From: DATKSS01 sp035468355
GTDB taxonomy: Bacteria; Chloroflexota; Dormibacteria; Dormibacterales; Dormibacteraceae
Direction of reading: 5' to 3'
Length of the DNA: 38,597 bases
NCBI GenBank assembly: GCA_035468355.1
Contig: DATITA010000130.1
Span: 1-38,597, forward strand
Position 1 is the first letter of the stretch, and each line of letters opens with the position of its first letter. The position numbers and the translations under genes were made by a program. The notes under the pieces were generated by a model, which saw only the letters and a program-made list of their open reading frames with translations, did no database searches and was not told the origin of the DNA. Below are positions 1 through 7,475 of the stretch, in pieces.

Positions 1-66
1 CGCCCGCTTGTGGCCTTGCCTGGTGGCCCGTAGGAAACAACAGGCCAGCAATTAGAGTAGCTACGT

Positions 67-143
67 GGCCCCGTCGTCTAGTGGCCTAGGACGCGGCCCT
101 TTCAAGGCTGAGATCGCGGGTTCGAATCCCGCCGGGGCTACCA
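67..143 (+). tRNA. tRNA-Glu (anticodon TTC)
   Basis: A full cloverleaf can be folded. The acceptor stem GGCCCCG (67-73) pairs with CGGGGCT (133-139, first pair G-U), followed by discriminator A140 and an encoded CCA (141-143). The anticodon stem 94-98/106-110 encloses a 7-nt loop with TTC at 101-103, and the T arm carries GGTTCGAATCC. The D arm and overall sequence are typical of bacterial tRNA-Glu. The short AT-richer stretch just before it (about 50-58) may hold its promoter. Confidence 0.96.
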
Positions 144-227
144 TCCCCATGCTGATCGCGAAGTTGGTAACGCACCTCGCCAAGCAGAGACGCGGCAGTC
201 GCGACGAGATAGGCCGCGCCAGCGATC

Positions 228-806
228 ATGAGCGGAAGGTCCGTGGATAGGGCCTGGAAACCTGCCGCGTGGGTTGTGCTCGTGACGGCCATCGTTGCCC
301 TGTGGTTGCTCCCGACGGTGGCTTTCCCCAATCCGCGGACCAATGACGCGATCGCGCTTTCAGATTTGGAATGGCTGCTGATCTTGCTTGTAGTCGCCGG
401 AACGGCGGCTGCGTTGGCGGCGTTTCGCGGGGCTGTCGCTGCGCTCGTGCGCGCAGCTCTTGGCGTTTTCCTGATCGGAGCCGCGCTGAGCCTGGTTGTC
501 GGGCTGATGGTCTTTGGCAACCTGAGCAACGACCGCTTTGGACCGCTCCTCTTCTTTCCACCTATATTCGCGCTGCTTGGTCTGGTGAGCCTGGTGGTCG
601 GAGTTGGGGCGGGCGGGCCGCACAAGCAAGAGCTGTTAGTCGGTGCCGGCTACGGGCTTATGGCGGCGGTCGGGTTCGGAGCGTGGACGCTGGCTCGCGG
701 ATCCAGGGACTGGCTGCTGGCCCCGTACGGTTTCGACATCATCGCGCTCATCCTCATTCTTGGCGCCGTCCTCGTCCTGATCGGATCGAGCAGGCGCGAC
801 CCGTGA
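228..806 (+). CDS. Hypothetical polytopic membrane protein
   Basis: This 192-residue protein is very hydrophobic, with about five predicted membrane segments (roughly residues 14-33, 47-68, 74-98, 106-126, 168-186). A short Arg/Lys-rich N-terminus and an Arg-Arg-Asp C-terminus flank them. I recognise no family and see no catalytic motif. It sits alone between tRNA-Glu and a toxin-antitoxin pair. No clear Shine-Dalgarno precedes the ATG, so the start is moderately supported. Third-position GC and the run of hydrophobic codons argue that this frame is the real one against overlapping minus-strand ORFs. Its function is unknown. Confidence 0.65.
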   Translation: MSGRSVDRAWKPAAWVVLVTAIVALWLLPTVAFPNPRTNDAIALSDLEWLLILLVVAGTAAALAAFRGAVAALVRAALGVFLIGAALSLVVGLMVFGNLSNDRFGPLLFFPPIFALLGLVSLVVGVGAGGPHKQELLVGAGYGLMAAVGFGAWTLARGSRDWLLAPYGFDIIALILILGAVLVLIGSSRRDP

Positions 807-825
807 TACACATGTGCGCCGCGAG

Positions 826-845
826 GTGCTACCATGTGCTACATG
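826..845 (+). promoter_or_regulatory. Tandem 10-bp repeat at the antitoxin start (candidate operator)
   Basis: GTGCTAC occurs at 826-832 and again at 836-842, exactly 10 bp (one helical turn) apart, each followed by C/A-ATG-like bases. The repeat spans the antitoxin Shine-Dalgarno and ATG. Antitoxins of the Phd/VapB type normally bind repeats at their own promoter, so this is a candidate autoregulatory site. The role is inferred from position only. Confidence 0.35.
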
Positions 846-1115
846 ACAAAGGTCGGAGTCAGAGAGCTTCGTCAGAACGCAACGGCGGTATTGCGTCGCG
901 TCGCGGCGGGTGAGATCGTCGAGGTCACCGACCGGGGTCGAGCCGTAGCGCGGATTGTGCCGATGCACGAGGCGAGCAGGCTTCAACAGCTCGTCGCCGA
1001 AGGACGAGCGAGCGGCGCCACGGGAGATCTGCTCGACATCAAGCCGATGCCGCGGCTCGGTGGCAAGCCGCTTCTATCAAAGATCCTGGCTGACATGAGG
1101 GCGGATGAGCGCTGA
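834..1115 (+). CDS. Phd/YefM-type antitoxin of a VapBC-like pair
   Basis: The 93-residue product starts with a domain typical of Phd/YefM antitoxins: VGVRELRQNATAVLRRV, then a GEIVEVTDRGRAVARIVP strand region. The C-terminal half is charged and probably disordered; in this family that part wraps the toxin. GAGGT at 823-827 gives the ATG at 834 a good Shine-Dalgarno. A second in-frame ATG at 843 is an alternative. The gene overlaps the downstream PIN toxin by 11 bp, the usual antitoxin-first order. Expected role: neutralise the toxin and repress the operon. Confidence 0.88.
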   Translation: MCYMTKVGVRELRQNATAVLRRVAAGEIVEVTDRGRAVARIVPMHEASRLQQLVAEGRASGATGDLLDIKPMPRLGGKPLLSKILADMRADER

Positions 1116-1506
1116 CGTCGCCTACCTCGACACGTCGGCGGTTGTGAAGCTCCTAATGACTGAGCGGGAGTCGCCCGCTTTGCGCAGGTGGCTTCGGCAA
1201 CGGCCCTCTCGTGCGTCAGCCGCGCTGTTGAGAGTCGAGCTGGTCCGGGTCGTGCGGCGCGCCGGATTGCCGCGCTTGATTCCGGAGGCGCGCAGGCTTT
1301 TGGCCGGGGTCCATCTCATCCGGCTCGACGATGCCCTACTCGAGCGTGCCGCAGACCTGGATCCGACCGAGCTCCGATCCCTGGACTCGATTCACCTGGC
1401 GGCTGCCGCGAGCTTGGGAGATGATCTGGCAGCCGTGGTGTCCTACGACGATCGCCTGCTCGCCGCGGCGGCCTCTCTAGGGTTGCCGACAGCGACCCCG
1501 GCGTGA
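1105..1506 (+). CDS. PIN-domain ribonuclease toxin, VapC-like
   Basis: The 133-residue protein has the PIN-domain acidic set: Asp9 in YLDTSA, Glu45 in LLRVELVR, Asp94 in SLDSIHLA and Asp115/Asp116 in SYDDRL. These residues coordinate Mg2+/Mn2+ in VapC endoribonucleases, which cleave tRNA or rRNA. Length matches the family (about 130). The ATG lies inside the antitoxin gene, so the two are translationally coupled. The RNA target cannot be read from sequence. Confidence 0.9.
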   Translation: MSADVAYLDTSAVVKLLMTERESPALRRWLRQRPSRASAALLRVELVRVVRRAGLPRLIPEARRLLAGVHLIRLDDALLERAADLDPTELRSLDSIHLAAAASLGDDLAAVVSYDDRLLAAAASLGLPTATPA

Positions 1507-1567
1507 CTGCGGGCGCCACAGGGGCGAATCATCCGTCCCAGGACACCTGAGCCGCAGGAAACGGGTT

Positions 1568-1643
1568 TGGTGGGCGGCGAGGGTTTCGAACCCCCGACCT
1601 CCAGCATGTCAAGCTGGCGCTCTCCCAACTGAGCTAGCCGCCC
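1568..1643 (-). tRNA. tRNA-Val (anticodon GAC)
   Basis: Read on the minus strand from 1643: GGGCGGC acceptor arm, TAGCTCAGTTGGGAGAGC D arm, anticodon stem CCAGC/GCTGG around loop TTGACAT (anticodon GAC), T arm with GGTTCGAAACC, discriminator A and encoded CCA (1570-1568). All stems pair. The 5' end faces the molybdopterin oxidoreductase gene, so the two are divergently transcribed from the short gap at 1644-1698. Confidence 0.96.
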
Positions 1644-1685
1644 GTCTGTTTTTGGGGGTCGCGCAATGGGCCCGAATGAACGACT

Positions 1686-1691
1686 TATTGT
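1686..1691 (+). promoter_or_regulatory. -10 hexamer TATTGT for a leaderless start
   Basis: TATTGT lies 7 nt before the ATG at 1699, so transcription would begin at or next to the start codon. No Shine-Dalgarno is present. On the other strand the overlapping bases 1693-1688 read TACAAT, a good -10 hexamer for the divergent tRNA-Val. No convincing -35 box was found for either. Confidence 0.5.
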
Positions 1692-1698
1692 AGTTCCC

Positions 1699-3957
1699 AT
1701 GCCTCCTTACATCGGCCGCCCCATGCGCCGAGTCGAGGACGAGCGGCTCATCACGGGCCGGGGGCGCTTCGCCGGCGACATCAAGCTCGATGGGCTGGCC
1801 CACGTCGCCTTCTGCCGCTCGACATTGCCCCACGCGCGCATCCGCGCCATCGATCGAAGCGGGGCGGCGGCCATGCCCGGCGTCGTCGCGGTCTGGACGG
1901 CGGAAGATCTGCCCGAGGTGTCGGCAGGCCTGAGCGATTTCGGCCCGCCGGGGATCGAGCAGCGCGGCCGGCCTGTCCTCAACCGCGACGAGGTCAACTA
2001 TGTCGGGGAGGCTTTCGCTCTGGTGGTCGCAGAGACCTCCTACCAGGCCCTGGACGCCGCCGAGCAGGTGATCCCGGAGCTCGATCCGCTGACCGGCGTC
2101 GGAGATGTGGCGGCGGCGACTGCCCCGGGCGCGGCCACGGTGCACGCCGACATGAAGAGCAACATCGCGCAGACGTATTCGACGACCTACGGCGACATCA
2201 AGGCGGCGTTCGCATCGGACAGCGTGACGGCGAAGATCCGGCTGACCACCGCGCGGGTCGCGGGCGCCGCCATGGAGCCACGCACGGTCACAGCAGCGCC
2301 GGATTCCGATACGGGCGGGCTCAAGGTATGGACCTCCACGCAGAACGTCTTCGGCGTCAGGAGCGCAGTCGCGTCTGCGCTCGGCCTCGCAGACGACAGG
2401 GTCCGCGTGCTGGCCGAAGACGTGGGCGGCGGTTTCGGCGCCAAGGGCACCGTGTTCCCCGAGGAGGTGATAACGGCGCTGGCGGCGTGGCGGCTCAAGC
2501 GGCCGGTGCGCTGGGTCGCGACGCGCAGCGAGGACGGCGCCACGACTTCGCAGGGGCACGGGTCGGTCATCGAGCTCGAGCTGGCTTCAGACCGCGACGG
2601 CAAGCTGCGCGGGCTGAGGGGCCGCCTCTTCCACGACGTCGGCGCTTACGCGGGGTCGGCCACGGGCCAGCCCGGGATCATCATCTCCCACATGGTCTCG
2701 GCATACGTTCTGCCGGCCATGGACGTGGAGGCTCATCTGGTCTACACGAATGCGGTGCCCGGAGGCTTCATCCGCGGGGGCGGCCGGCCCCTGGGCAACT
2801 ACGGGATGGAGCGGGTCATGGACCAGCTGGCACGCCAGCTCAACCTCGACCCCGTCGAGCTGAGGCGGCGCAACTTGATCCAGCCCGGGCAGATCCCGTA
2901 CACCACCGGCTTCCCGGCCGGACGCCACGGCATGGTGTACGACAGCGGCGACTATCCGCGCCTTCTGGCGATGGCGCTGGAGCAGCTCGGCCACGTCGAC
3001 CGTGCCGATACCGCGGACGGCTGGCTGGTTGGGGTCGGGATCGCGTGCTGCGTCGAATCGACGGGCTTCGGCCGCGGCGAGCCGGCCCGGCTTCGGCTCG
3101 ACAAGGACGGCACGGCGCACCTTTACGTCGGGTCCACGCCGCAGGGACAGGGTCACGAGACGATGGCTGCCCAGGTCGCTGCGGACCGCCTGGGGTGGCC
3201 GATCGAGAAGATCAAGGTGACGGCCGGAGACACCAGGCAGGTTCCGTTCGCCCTGCTCACGGCCGGCAGCCGGAGCGCGGTGATGGTGGGCAACGCGGCC
3301 GCGAGAGCCGGGACCGCGCTGCGCAGGGCGGTGTTCGAGCGCGCGGGCGAGGTGCTCGAGGCGGACGTGCAGGACCTGGTGCTGGAGGATGGCGTCATCG
3401 GAGTCCGGGGAGCACCGTCCAAGCGCCTGCCCGCAACGGAAGTCCTCCCCGACGAAGGGCTCGAGGTCCTGGAGAGCTTTGACCCGGCCCGGCCCATCTC
3501 ATTCTCGAGCGGATGTCACGCGGCAGTCGTCGCCGTCGACCCCGATACCGGCCAGGTGGAGGTGCTGCGCTACGTGATCGCGCACGACGTCGGCCAAGCC
3601 ATCAACTCGATGATGGTCGAGGGGCAAATGCACGGCGGCTTCGCGCACGGGCTGGGCTACGCGCTGTACGAGGCGGCGATCTATGACGCGGACGGCGGAT
3701 ACCGTACGCCCAGCTTCCTCGACTACAGCATCGTGACCACCGGCGAAGTGACCGCGATCCCGGAGCTGGTGCACATCGAAACTCCCACCGATGCCAACCC
3801 CGAGGGCTTCAAAGGTGCGGGCGAGAGCGGTACCATCCCGGTTCCCGCCGCCATCTCCAGCGCCGTCGAGGACGCGCTGCGGCGGCGGAAGCCCAGCGTG
3901 GTCGTCGACAGCATCCCGATCACCTCCGACCGCATCGTCGACCTCCTGGGCGCCTGA
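1699..3957 (+). CDS. Molybdopterin-binding large subunit, xanthine dehydrogenase/CoxL family
   Basis: This about 752-residue protein belongs to the molybdenum hydroxylases, which hydroxylate substrates using molybdopterin cytosine dinucleotide. Family marks are IGRPMRRVEDERLITGRGRF at the N-terminus, GGGFGAK near residue 240, FIRGGGRPLGNYG near 357, TPQGQGHETMA near 480 and GAGESG near 705, whose Glu matches the catalytic base. The active-site loop is not the AYxCSFR of form I CO dehydrogenase, so CO is not indicated. The FAD and 2Fe-2S subunits that usually sit beside it are absent here. An in-frame ATG at 1666 would add 11 residues; 1699 is preferred because of the -10 box 7 nt upstream. 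It is followed at once by an MFS gene, suggesting an imported substrate. Confidence 0.88.
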   Translation: MPPYIGRPMRRVEDERLITGRGRFAGDIKLDGLAHVAFCRSTLPHARIRAIDRSGAAAMPGVVAVWTAEDLPEVSAGLSDFGPPGIEQRGRPVLNRDEVNYVGEAFALVVAETSYQALDAAEQVIPELDPLTGVGDVAAATAPGAATVHADMKSNIAQTYSTTYGDIKAAFASDSVTAKIRLTTARVAGAAMEPRTVTAAPDSDTGGLKVWTSTQNVFGVRSAVASALGLADDRVRVLAEDVGGGFGAKGTVFPEEVITALAAWRLKRPVRWVATRSEDGATTSQGHGSVIELELASDRDGKLRGLRGRLFHDVGAYAGSATGQPGIIISHMVSAYVLPAMDVEAHLVYTNAVPGGFIRGGGRPLGNYGMERVMDQLARQLNLDPVELRRRNLIQPGQIPYTTGFPAGRHGMVYDSGDYPRLLAMALEQLGHVDRADTADGWLVGVGIACCVESTGFGRGEPARLRLDKDGTAHLYVGSTPQGQGHETMAAQVAADRLGWPIEKIKVTAGDTRQVPFALLTAGSRSAVMVGNAAARAGTALRRAVFERAGEVLEADVQDLVLEDGVIGVRGAPSKRLPATEVLPDEGLEVLESFDPARPISFSSGCHAAVVAVDPDTGQVEVLRYVIAHDVGQAINSMMVEGQMHGGFAHGLGYALYEAAIYDADGGYRTPSFLDYSIVTTGEVTAIPELVHIETPTDANPEGFKGAGESGTIPVPAAISSAVEDALRRRKPSVVVDSIPITSDRIVDLLGA

Positions 3958-4052
3958 TCCTGTCGACGGACCCGCTGGCGACGACGCCTCCCGTCAACCC
4001 GGGAGCAGTTGACTGGCGGCGCAACCTGGCGGCGCTTTGGTTCGCGGAGTTC

Positions 4053-5195
4053 ATGGCCATCTTCGGATTCAGCTTCGCATTCCCCTTCCTCTCGATCTTC
4101 ATCTCCCACGATCTCGGCGTGCACTCCAACCGCGACCTGTACCTGTGGACGGCGGCCGCGGCGAGCGCGTCCGGCCTCTCAATGGGAATCGCCAGCCCGA
4201 TCTGGGGCCTGATGGGAGACCGGTACGGCCGCAAGCCGATGCTCCTGCGCTCGATGATCGGAGGCGCTCTCACCGTCGGGCTGATCTACTTCGCCCAGAA
4301 CCCCACCGAGCTGCTCGTGCTGCGCTTCCTCCAGGGGGCGACGAGCGGCACTGTGGCCGCCGCGACCGCGCTCGTCGCCGCAGAGACACCACGCAACCGC
4401 GTCGGCTGGGCGCTGGGGGTCGTCACCTCAGCCGTCGCGCTGGGCGGAGCCATCGGTCCCGTAGTGGGTGGCCTGGCCGCCTCGGTGTTCGGTCTTCGCC
4501 TCGTCTTCCTGGGCGGCGGCGTGCTGCTGCTGCTTTCGCTCATCCCGGTGATCGCGATCGTGCGGGAAAGCCCGCTGGTCCGCCGCAGCGGTCCGCAGCT
4601 GGGCACGCTGACCTTGATCGGCCGGGTCCCCGATTTGAAGAAAGCCCTCAGCGTGCTCGTGGGCGCGCAGGGGCTGATCAGCGTCGCCAACTCGGCGACG
4701 CAGCAGCTGGTGGTGCTGAGGCTCCTCACGATGACCGGCAGTGGTGTGACGACCATCACCGGGATCGGGTTCGGCCTCGCCGGCGTCGCGAGCAGCGGCG
4801 CGGCCATCTTCTACACGACGGTGACCAGGCGGTTCGGGTACGTGAAGACGACCGCGCTGGCCGCAGTCCTGGTGGCGGTGGCGGTCACCCTGATCGGCGT
4901 TTCACCGTGGATCACGCTCGTGGTCATCGCGATCGGACTCAACGGCTTGTTCAGCGGGGTGCTCATCCCCGCGACCGCGAGCATGATCGGCCTCGAAACT
5001 CCCCACGAAGCTCAGAGCACGGTGTTCGGGATCAACGCGAGCTCAGTCGCGTTCGGCTTCTTTCTCGGCCCGCTGGTCGGCGGCTCGGTGGCGGCTGCGA
5101 CCTCCAACGTGCCAGCCGCTCTGATCGTTGTCGCCGTACTGGCGCTGGGCCTGGCGGTGCTGCTGTACACGAAGGCCCGCGAGCCGACGCGTTGA
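4053..5195 (+). CDS. MFS transporter (start uncertain, probably near 3960)
   Basis: A major facilitator superfamily carrier with about 12 membrane segments. It has the loop 2-3 signature GDRYGRKPMLL and a second-half repeat. From ATG 4053 the product is 380 residues, but the first helix is then cut. The open frame continues upstream with RRNLAALWFAEF, which looks like a normal MFS helix-1 start. That extension has no ATG, GTG or TTG; the only plausible initiators are CTG codons at 3954 and 3960, right at the stop of the upstream oxidoreductase gene. Tight spacing indicates co-transcription with it. Substrate unknown. Confidence 0.85.
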   Translation: MAIFGFSFAFPFLSIFISHDLGVHSNRDLYLWTAAAASASGLSMGIASPIWGLMGDRYGRKPMLLRSMIGGALTVGLIYFAQNPTELLVLRFLQGATSGTVAAATALVAAETPRNRVGWALGVVTSAVALGGAIGPVVGGLAASVFGLRLVFLGGGVLLLLSLIPVIAIVRESPLVRRSGPQLGTLTLIGRVPDLKKALSVLVGAQGLISVANSATQQLVVLRLLTMTGSGVTTITGIGFGLAGVASSGAAIFYTTVTRRFGYVKTTALAAVLVAVAVTLIGVSPWITLVVIAIGLNGLFSGVLIPATASMIGLETPHEAQSTVFGINASSVAFGFFLGPLVGGSVAAATSNVPAALIVVAVLALGLAVLLYTKAREPTR

Positions 5196-5200
5196 TCATC

Positions 5201-5875
5201 ATGCGTCGTACTCGTTGGCCAGTTGCGAGGCGGCGCTCACACCCGTCACGATATCCAGCCTTGGCTTCCCTCGGACAAAGGCTCCTGGCGATCGCGGCGG
5301 CGGCCGTTGCCCTGTCGAGCTGCGGCTCCGGCCAGACCGGCGGAGCGGCGACCTCCTTCGCGCCGGGCTGCGACAATGAGATCGTTACCTGCATGGAACA
5401 GAGAACCACCCCGCCTCCCACAGTCATCGACCAGGCCAAGAAGTACACCGCCACCGTGCACACCACGCGAGGCGACTTCGTGATCACTTTCGTCGATCCG
5501 AAGCTCGCGCCCCAGACGGTCAACAACTTCGTGTACCTGTCCCAGAACGGTTTCTACAACGGCCTTACCTTCCACCGCGTCGTCCCCGGGTTCGTGGCGC
5601 AGGGCGGCGACCCGCTGGGCAACGGCACCGGCGGCCCCGCTTACAAGCTGCCGGACGAGTCCAACCCGTCGCAGTGGCCGCGCGGCACCCTGGGCATGGC
5701 GTCCAGCGCGGCCGGGGTGAGCGGCTCGCAGTTCTTCATCACGCTGGGTGACGCGCCTTTTCTGGCCAGCAACGGCGTGTACAACCACTTCGGCCAGGTC
5801 ACCTCGGGAATGGAGGTCGTCGACAAGATCCAGGTGGGCGACACCATGAGCTCGATCGACATCGCGGCCTCGTGA
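5201..5875 (+). CDS. Cyclophilin-type peptidyl-prolyl isomerase, lipoprotein
   Basis: A 224-residue exported cyclophilin. A basic N-terminus and a hydrophobic stretch end in a lipobox (LSSC), predicting a lipid-anchored protein outside the membrane. The cyclophilin domain follows (about 85-220) with FHRVVPGFVAQGGDP carrying the catalytic Arg, and QFFITLGDAPFL. It catalyses cis-trans isomerisation of prolyl bonds in exported proteins. The ATG lies 5 nt after the MFS stop. The same frame is open far upstream, but that part is a shadow of the MFS gene. Its end overlaps the next isomerase gene. Confidence 0.92.
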   Translation: MRRTRWPVARRRSHPSRYPALASLGQRLLAIAAAAVALSSCGSGQTGGAATSFAPGCDNEIVTCMEQRTTPPPTVIDQAKKYTATVHTTRGDFVITFVDPKLAPQTVNNFVYLSQNGFYNGLTFHRVVPGFVAQGGDPLGNGTGGPAYKLPDESNPSQWPRGTLGMASSAAGVSGSQFFITLGDAPFLASNGVYNHFGQVTSGMEVVDKIQVGDTMSSIDIAAS

Positions 5876-6474
5876 GGAGATCGCTCCTCATCGTTCTCAC
5901 CATCGCCGCGTTCGCCGCGACGGCGTGCGGTTACGCGGACCCATATGCCGGCACGGGGCCGGTCGCTAACGAGAGCCCAGGACCCTCTTCCTCGCCGGTC
6001 GTGTCCCCCGGTGCTGACGACTTCAACGCCGGCGCGGGCCTTCCGGTGATCACGCTCCCGGACGGCCTCAAGTTCATTGACCTCACGGTCGGCACGGGGG
6101 ACGCGGCCAAGAAGGGCGAGAACGCGACGGTGCAGTACACCGGCTGGCTCTCGACCGGCGGCACCCCATTCGACACGAGCCGCCAGCCGGGCCGCACGCC
6201 GTTCACGGTCCAGCTCGGGGCCGGTCAGGTCATCCCCGGCTGGGACGAGGGCATCCCGGGCATGAAGGTCGGGGGCAAACGCAAGCTCATCATTCCGGCG
6301 GCTCTCGGTTACGGCACCCAGGGCCAGACCGACCCCAACACGGGCGCGGTGATCATCCCCGGCAACGCCACGCTGGTCTTCGATGTCGAGCTGACCGGCC
6401 TCGTGCCGGGCCCAAGCCCCTCGCCCGTTCCGACCCCAAAGCCGTCGCCGTCGCCGAGCCCCAAGCCAACCTAA
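5872..6474 (+). CDS. FKBP-type peptidyl-prolyl isomerase, lipoprotein
   Basis: Starts at a GTG that overlaps the cyclophilin stop (GTGA), so the two isomerases are translationally coupled. The 200-residue product has a signal peptide with lipobox ATAC (Cys about 19). A linker and an FKBP domain follow (about 60-185), with VQYTGWL, FDTSRQPG, QVIPGWDEGIPGMKVGGKR and LGYGTQG, the usual binding-pocket residues. It ends in a Pro/Ser-rich tail with PSPSP repeats, typical of cell-surface lipoproteins in high-GC Gram-positive-like phyla. Role: folding of exported proteins at proline bonds. Confidence 0.92.
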   Translation: MRRSLLIVLTIAAFAATACGYADPYAGTGPVANESPGPSSSPVVSPGADDFNAGAGLPVITLPDGLKFIDLTVGTGDAAKKGENATVQYTGWLSTGGTPFDTSRQPGRTPFTVQLGAGQVIPGWDEGIPGMKVGGKRKLIIPAALGYGTQGQTDPNTGAVIIPGNATLVFDVELTGLVPGPSPSPVPTPKPSPSPSPKPT

Positions 6475-6492
6475 GTAAGGCGCGCGGCTCCG

Positions 6493-6855
6493 CTAAGTGA
6501 CGGTCAGCGTTCCCTTCATGCCTGAGGCCTCGTGCCCCGGCTGGTCGCAGTAGACGGTGTAGGTCCCGGCGGCGATGCTGTCGACGGTGAAGACGATGGA
6601 GTCGCCCGCCGAGATGAGGTCGCTGCCGACCACGCGCTTATTGGAGCTGTCGCTGATGATCATGTCGTGGGACGCCGTCCCAGCATTGACCAGGTAGAAC
6701 ACGACCTTGCCGCTGGCGACGCTGATAGTGGACGGGCTGAAGCTGTACTCGGTCAAGGTCACCTTGATCGAGCCGGCCGGCTGGCCTGAGGTCCCGCCGC
6801 CGCCGCACGCTGCCAGCATCGCGGCTGCGGTGACGGCGACCGCCAGCGCTCTCAT
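6493..6855 (-). CDS. Blue-copper (cupredoxin) lipoprotein
   Basis: A 120-residue lipoprotein: signal peptide ending LAAC (Cys17), then a plastocyanin-like domain. Type 1 copper ligands are visible as His63 (ASHD), Cys103, His108 and Met113 (YCDQPGHEASGM). It probably carries electrons outside the membrane to the neighbouring oxidase. The ATG at 6855 overlaps the ctaE stop (ATGA), so it is the last gene of the minus-strand oxidase block. A longer open frame reaching 7170 is only the shadow of ctaE. Its stop lies 18 bp from the convergent FKBP gene. Confidence 0.88.
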   Translation of the reverse strand: MRALAVAVTAAAMLAACGGGGTSGQPAGSIKVTLTEYSFSPSTISVASGKVVFYLVNAGTASHDMIISDSSNKRVVGSDLISAGDSIVFTVDSIAAGTYTVYCDQPGHEASGMKGTLTVT

Positions 6856-7475
6856 CGGAACAGAGCGACTCCCACGTAAAGGATGGTGAAAAGGAAGAAC
6901 CAGACCACGTCCACGAAGTGCCAGTACAACGTGACTGCCGCAACGCCCACGTGATGCCGGGACGAGAACTGTCCTTTCGCGGCGCGGTACAGGATGAGCG
7001 TCAGAAGGACGAGGCCGCCGAGCACGTGGGCTCCGTGAAAGCCGGTCATGATGAAAAAGGCGCTGGCGAAGCTGTTGGCCGTGAGGCTCATGCCCCGCCC
7101 GAAAGCCGATATGAACTCGTACAGCTGACCAAACTCGAAGGCGAGGCCCAGGAGGATGGTCGCGGTCCACAGGAGATAGAACCGGCGCCGGTTGTCGCGG
7201 GCCAGCGCCTCAGCCCCGAAGTGGCAGGTGAAAGCGCTGGAGAACAGGACGATCGTGTTGATCACGGGGACCGGGTACCAGTTGACGTAGAACTCGTTCG
7301 TCGTCGGGGGCGGCGGCGGCCACACGATGTGCGAGCCGTAGAGGTAGAAGTAAACGGCGAACAGGCTGCCGAAGAACATGACCTCCGACGCCAAGAAGAT
7401 GAACATGCCCGTCATCCCAGGCTTGATCGCCGGATACTGCGGGGTCTGCTCCGGACGCATGCTGGCTATCGCCAT
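6852..7475 (-). CDS. ctaE: Cytochrome c oxidase subunit III
   Basis: A 207-residue protein with five membrane segments matching heme-copper oxidase subunit III. Characteristic stretches are MFIFLASEVMFFGSLFAVYF, the Glu in LAFEFGQLYEF, ASAFFIMTGFHGAHVLGGL and LYWHFVDVVWFFLF. This subunit stabilises subunit I and supports proton uptake. The five-helix length fits the short actinobacterial/caa3 form lacking the first two helices. It overlaps the upstream subunit-IV-like gene (TGATG) and the downstream cupredoxin gene (ATGA), forming a three-gene operon. Confidence 0.95.
   Translation of the reverse strand: MAIASMRPEQTPQYPAIKPGMTGMFIFLASEVMFFGSLFAVYFYLYGSHIVWPPPPPTTNEFYVNWYPVPVINTIVLFSSAFTCHFGAEALARDNRRRFYLLWTATILLGLAFEFGQLYEFISAFGRGMSLTANSFASAFFIMTGFHGAHVLGGLVLLTLILYRAAKGQFSSRHHVGVAAVTLYWHFVDVVWFFLFTILYVGVALFR

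Noticed and set aside
149..250. Short ORF after tRNA-Glu
   Set aside because: No Shine-Dalgarno or -10 box, no conserved feature, and it overlaps the membrane protein start.
1609..2559. 316-codon minus-strand open frame
   Set aside because: It runs through tRNA-Val and antisense to the molybdopterin oxidoreductase, with low-complexity Arg-rich sequence.
1699..3957. Form I CO dehydrogenase large subunit (CoxL)
   Set aside because: The diagnostic AYxCSFR loop is absent and the CoxM/CoxS genes are not adjacent, so only the broader family is claimed.
4037..5200. Long plus-strand open frame running into the cyclophilin gene
   Set aside because: The part before 5201 is Arg/Pro-rich and overlaps the MFS gene in another frame; only the lipoprotein signal and cyclophilin domain after 5201 are real.
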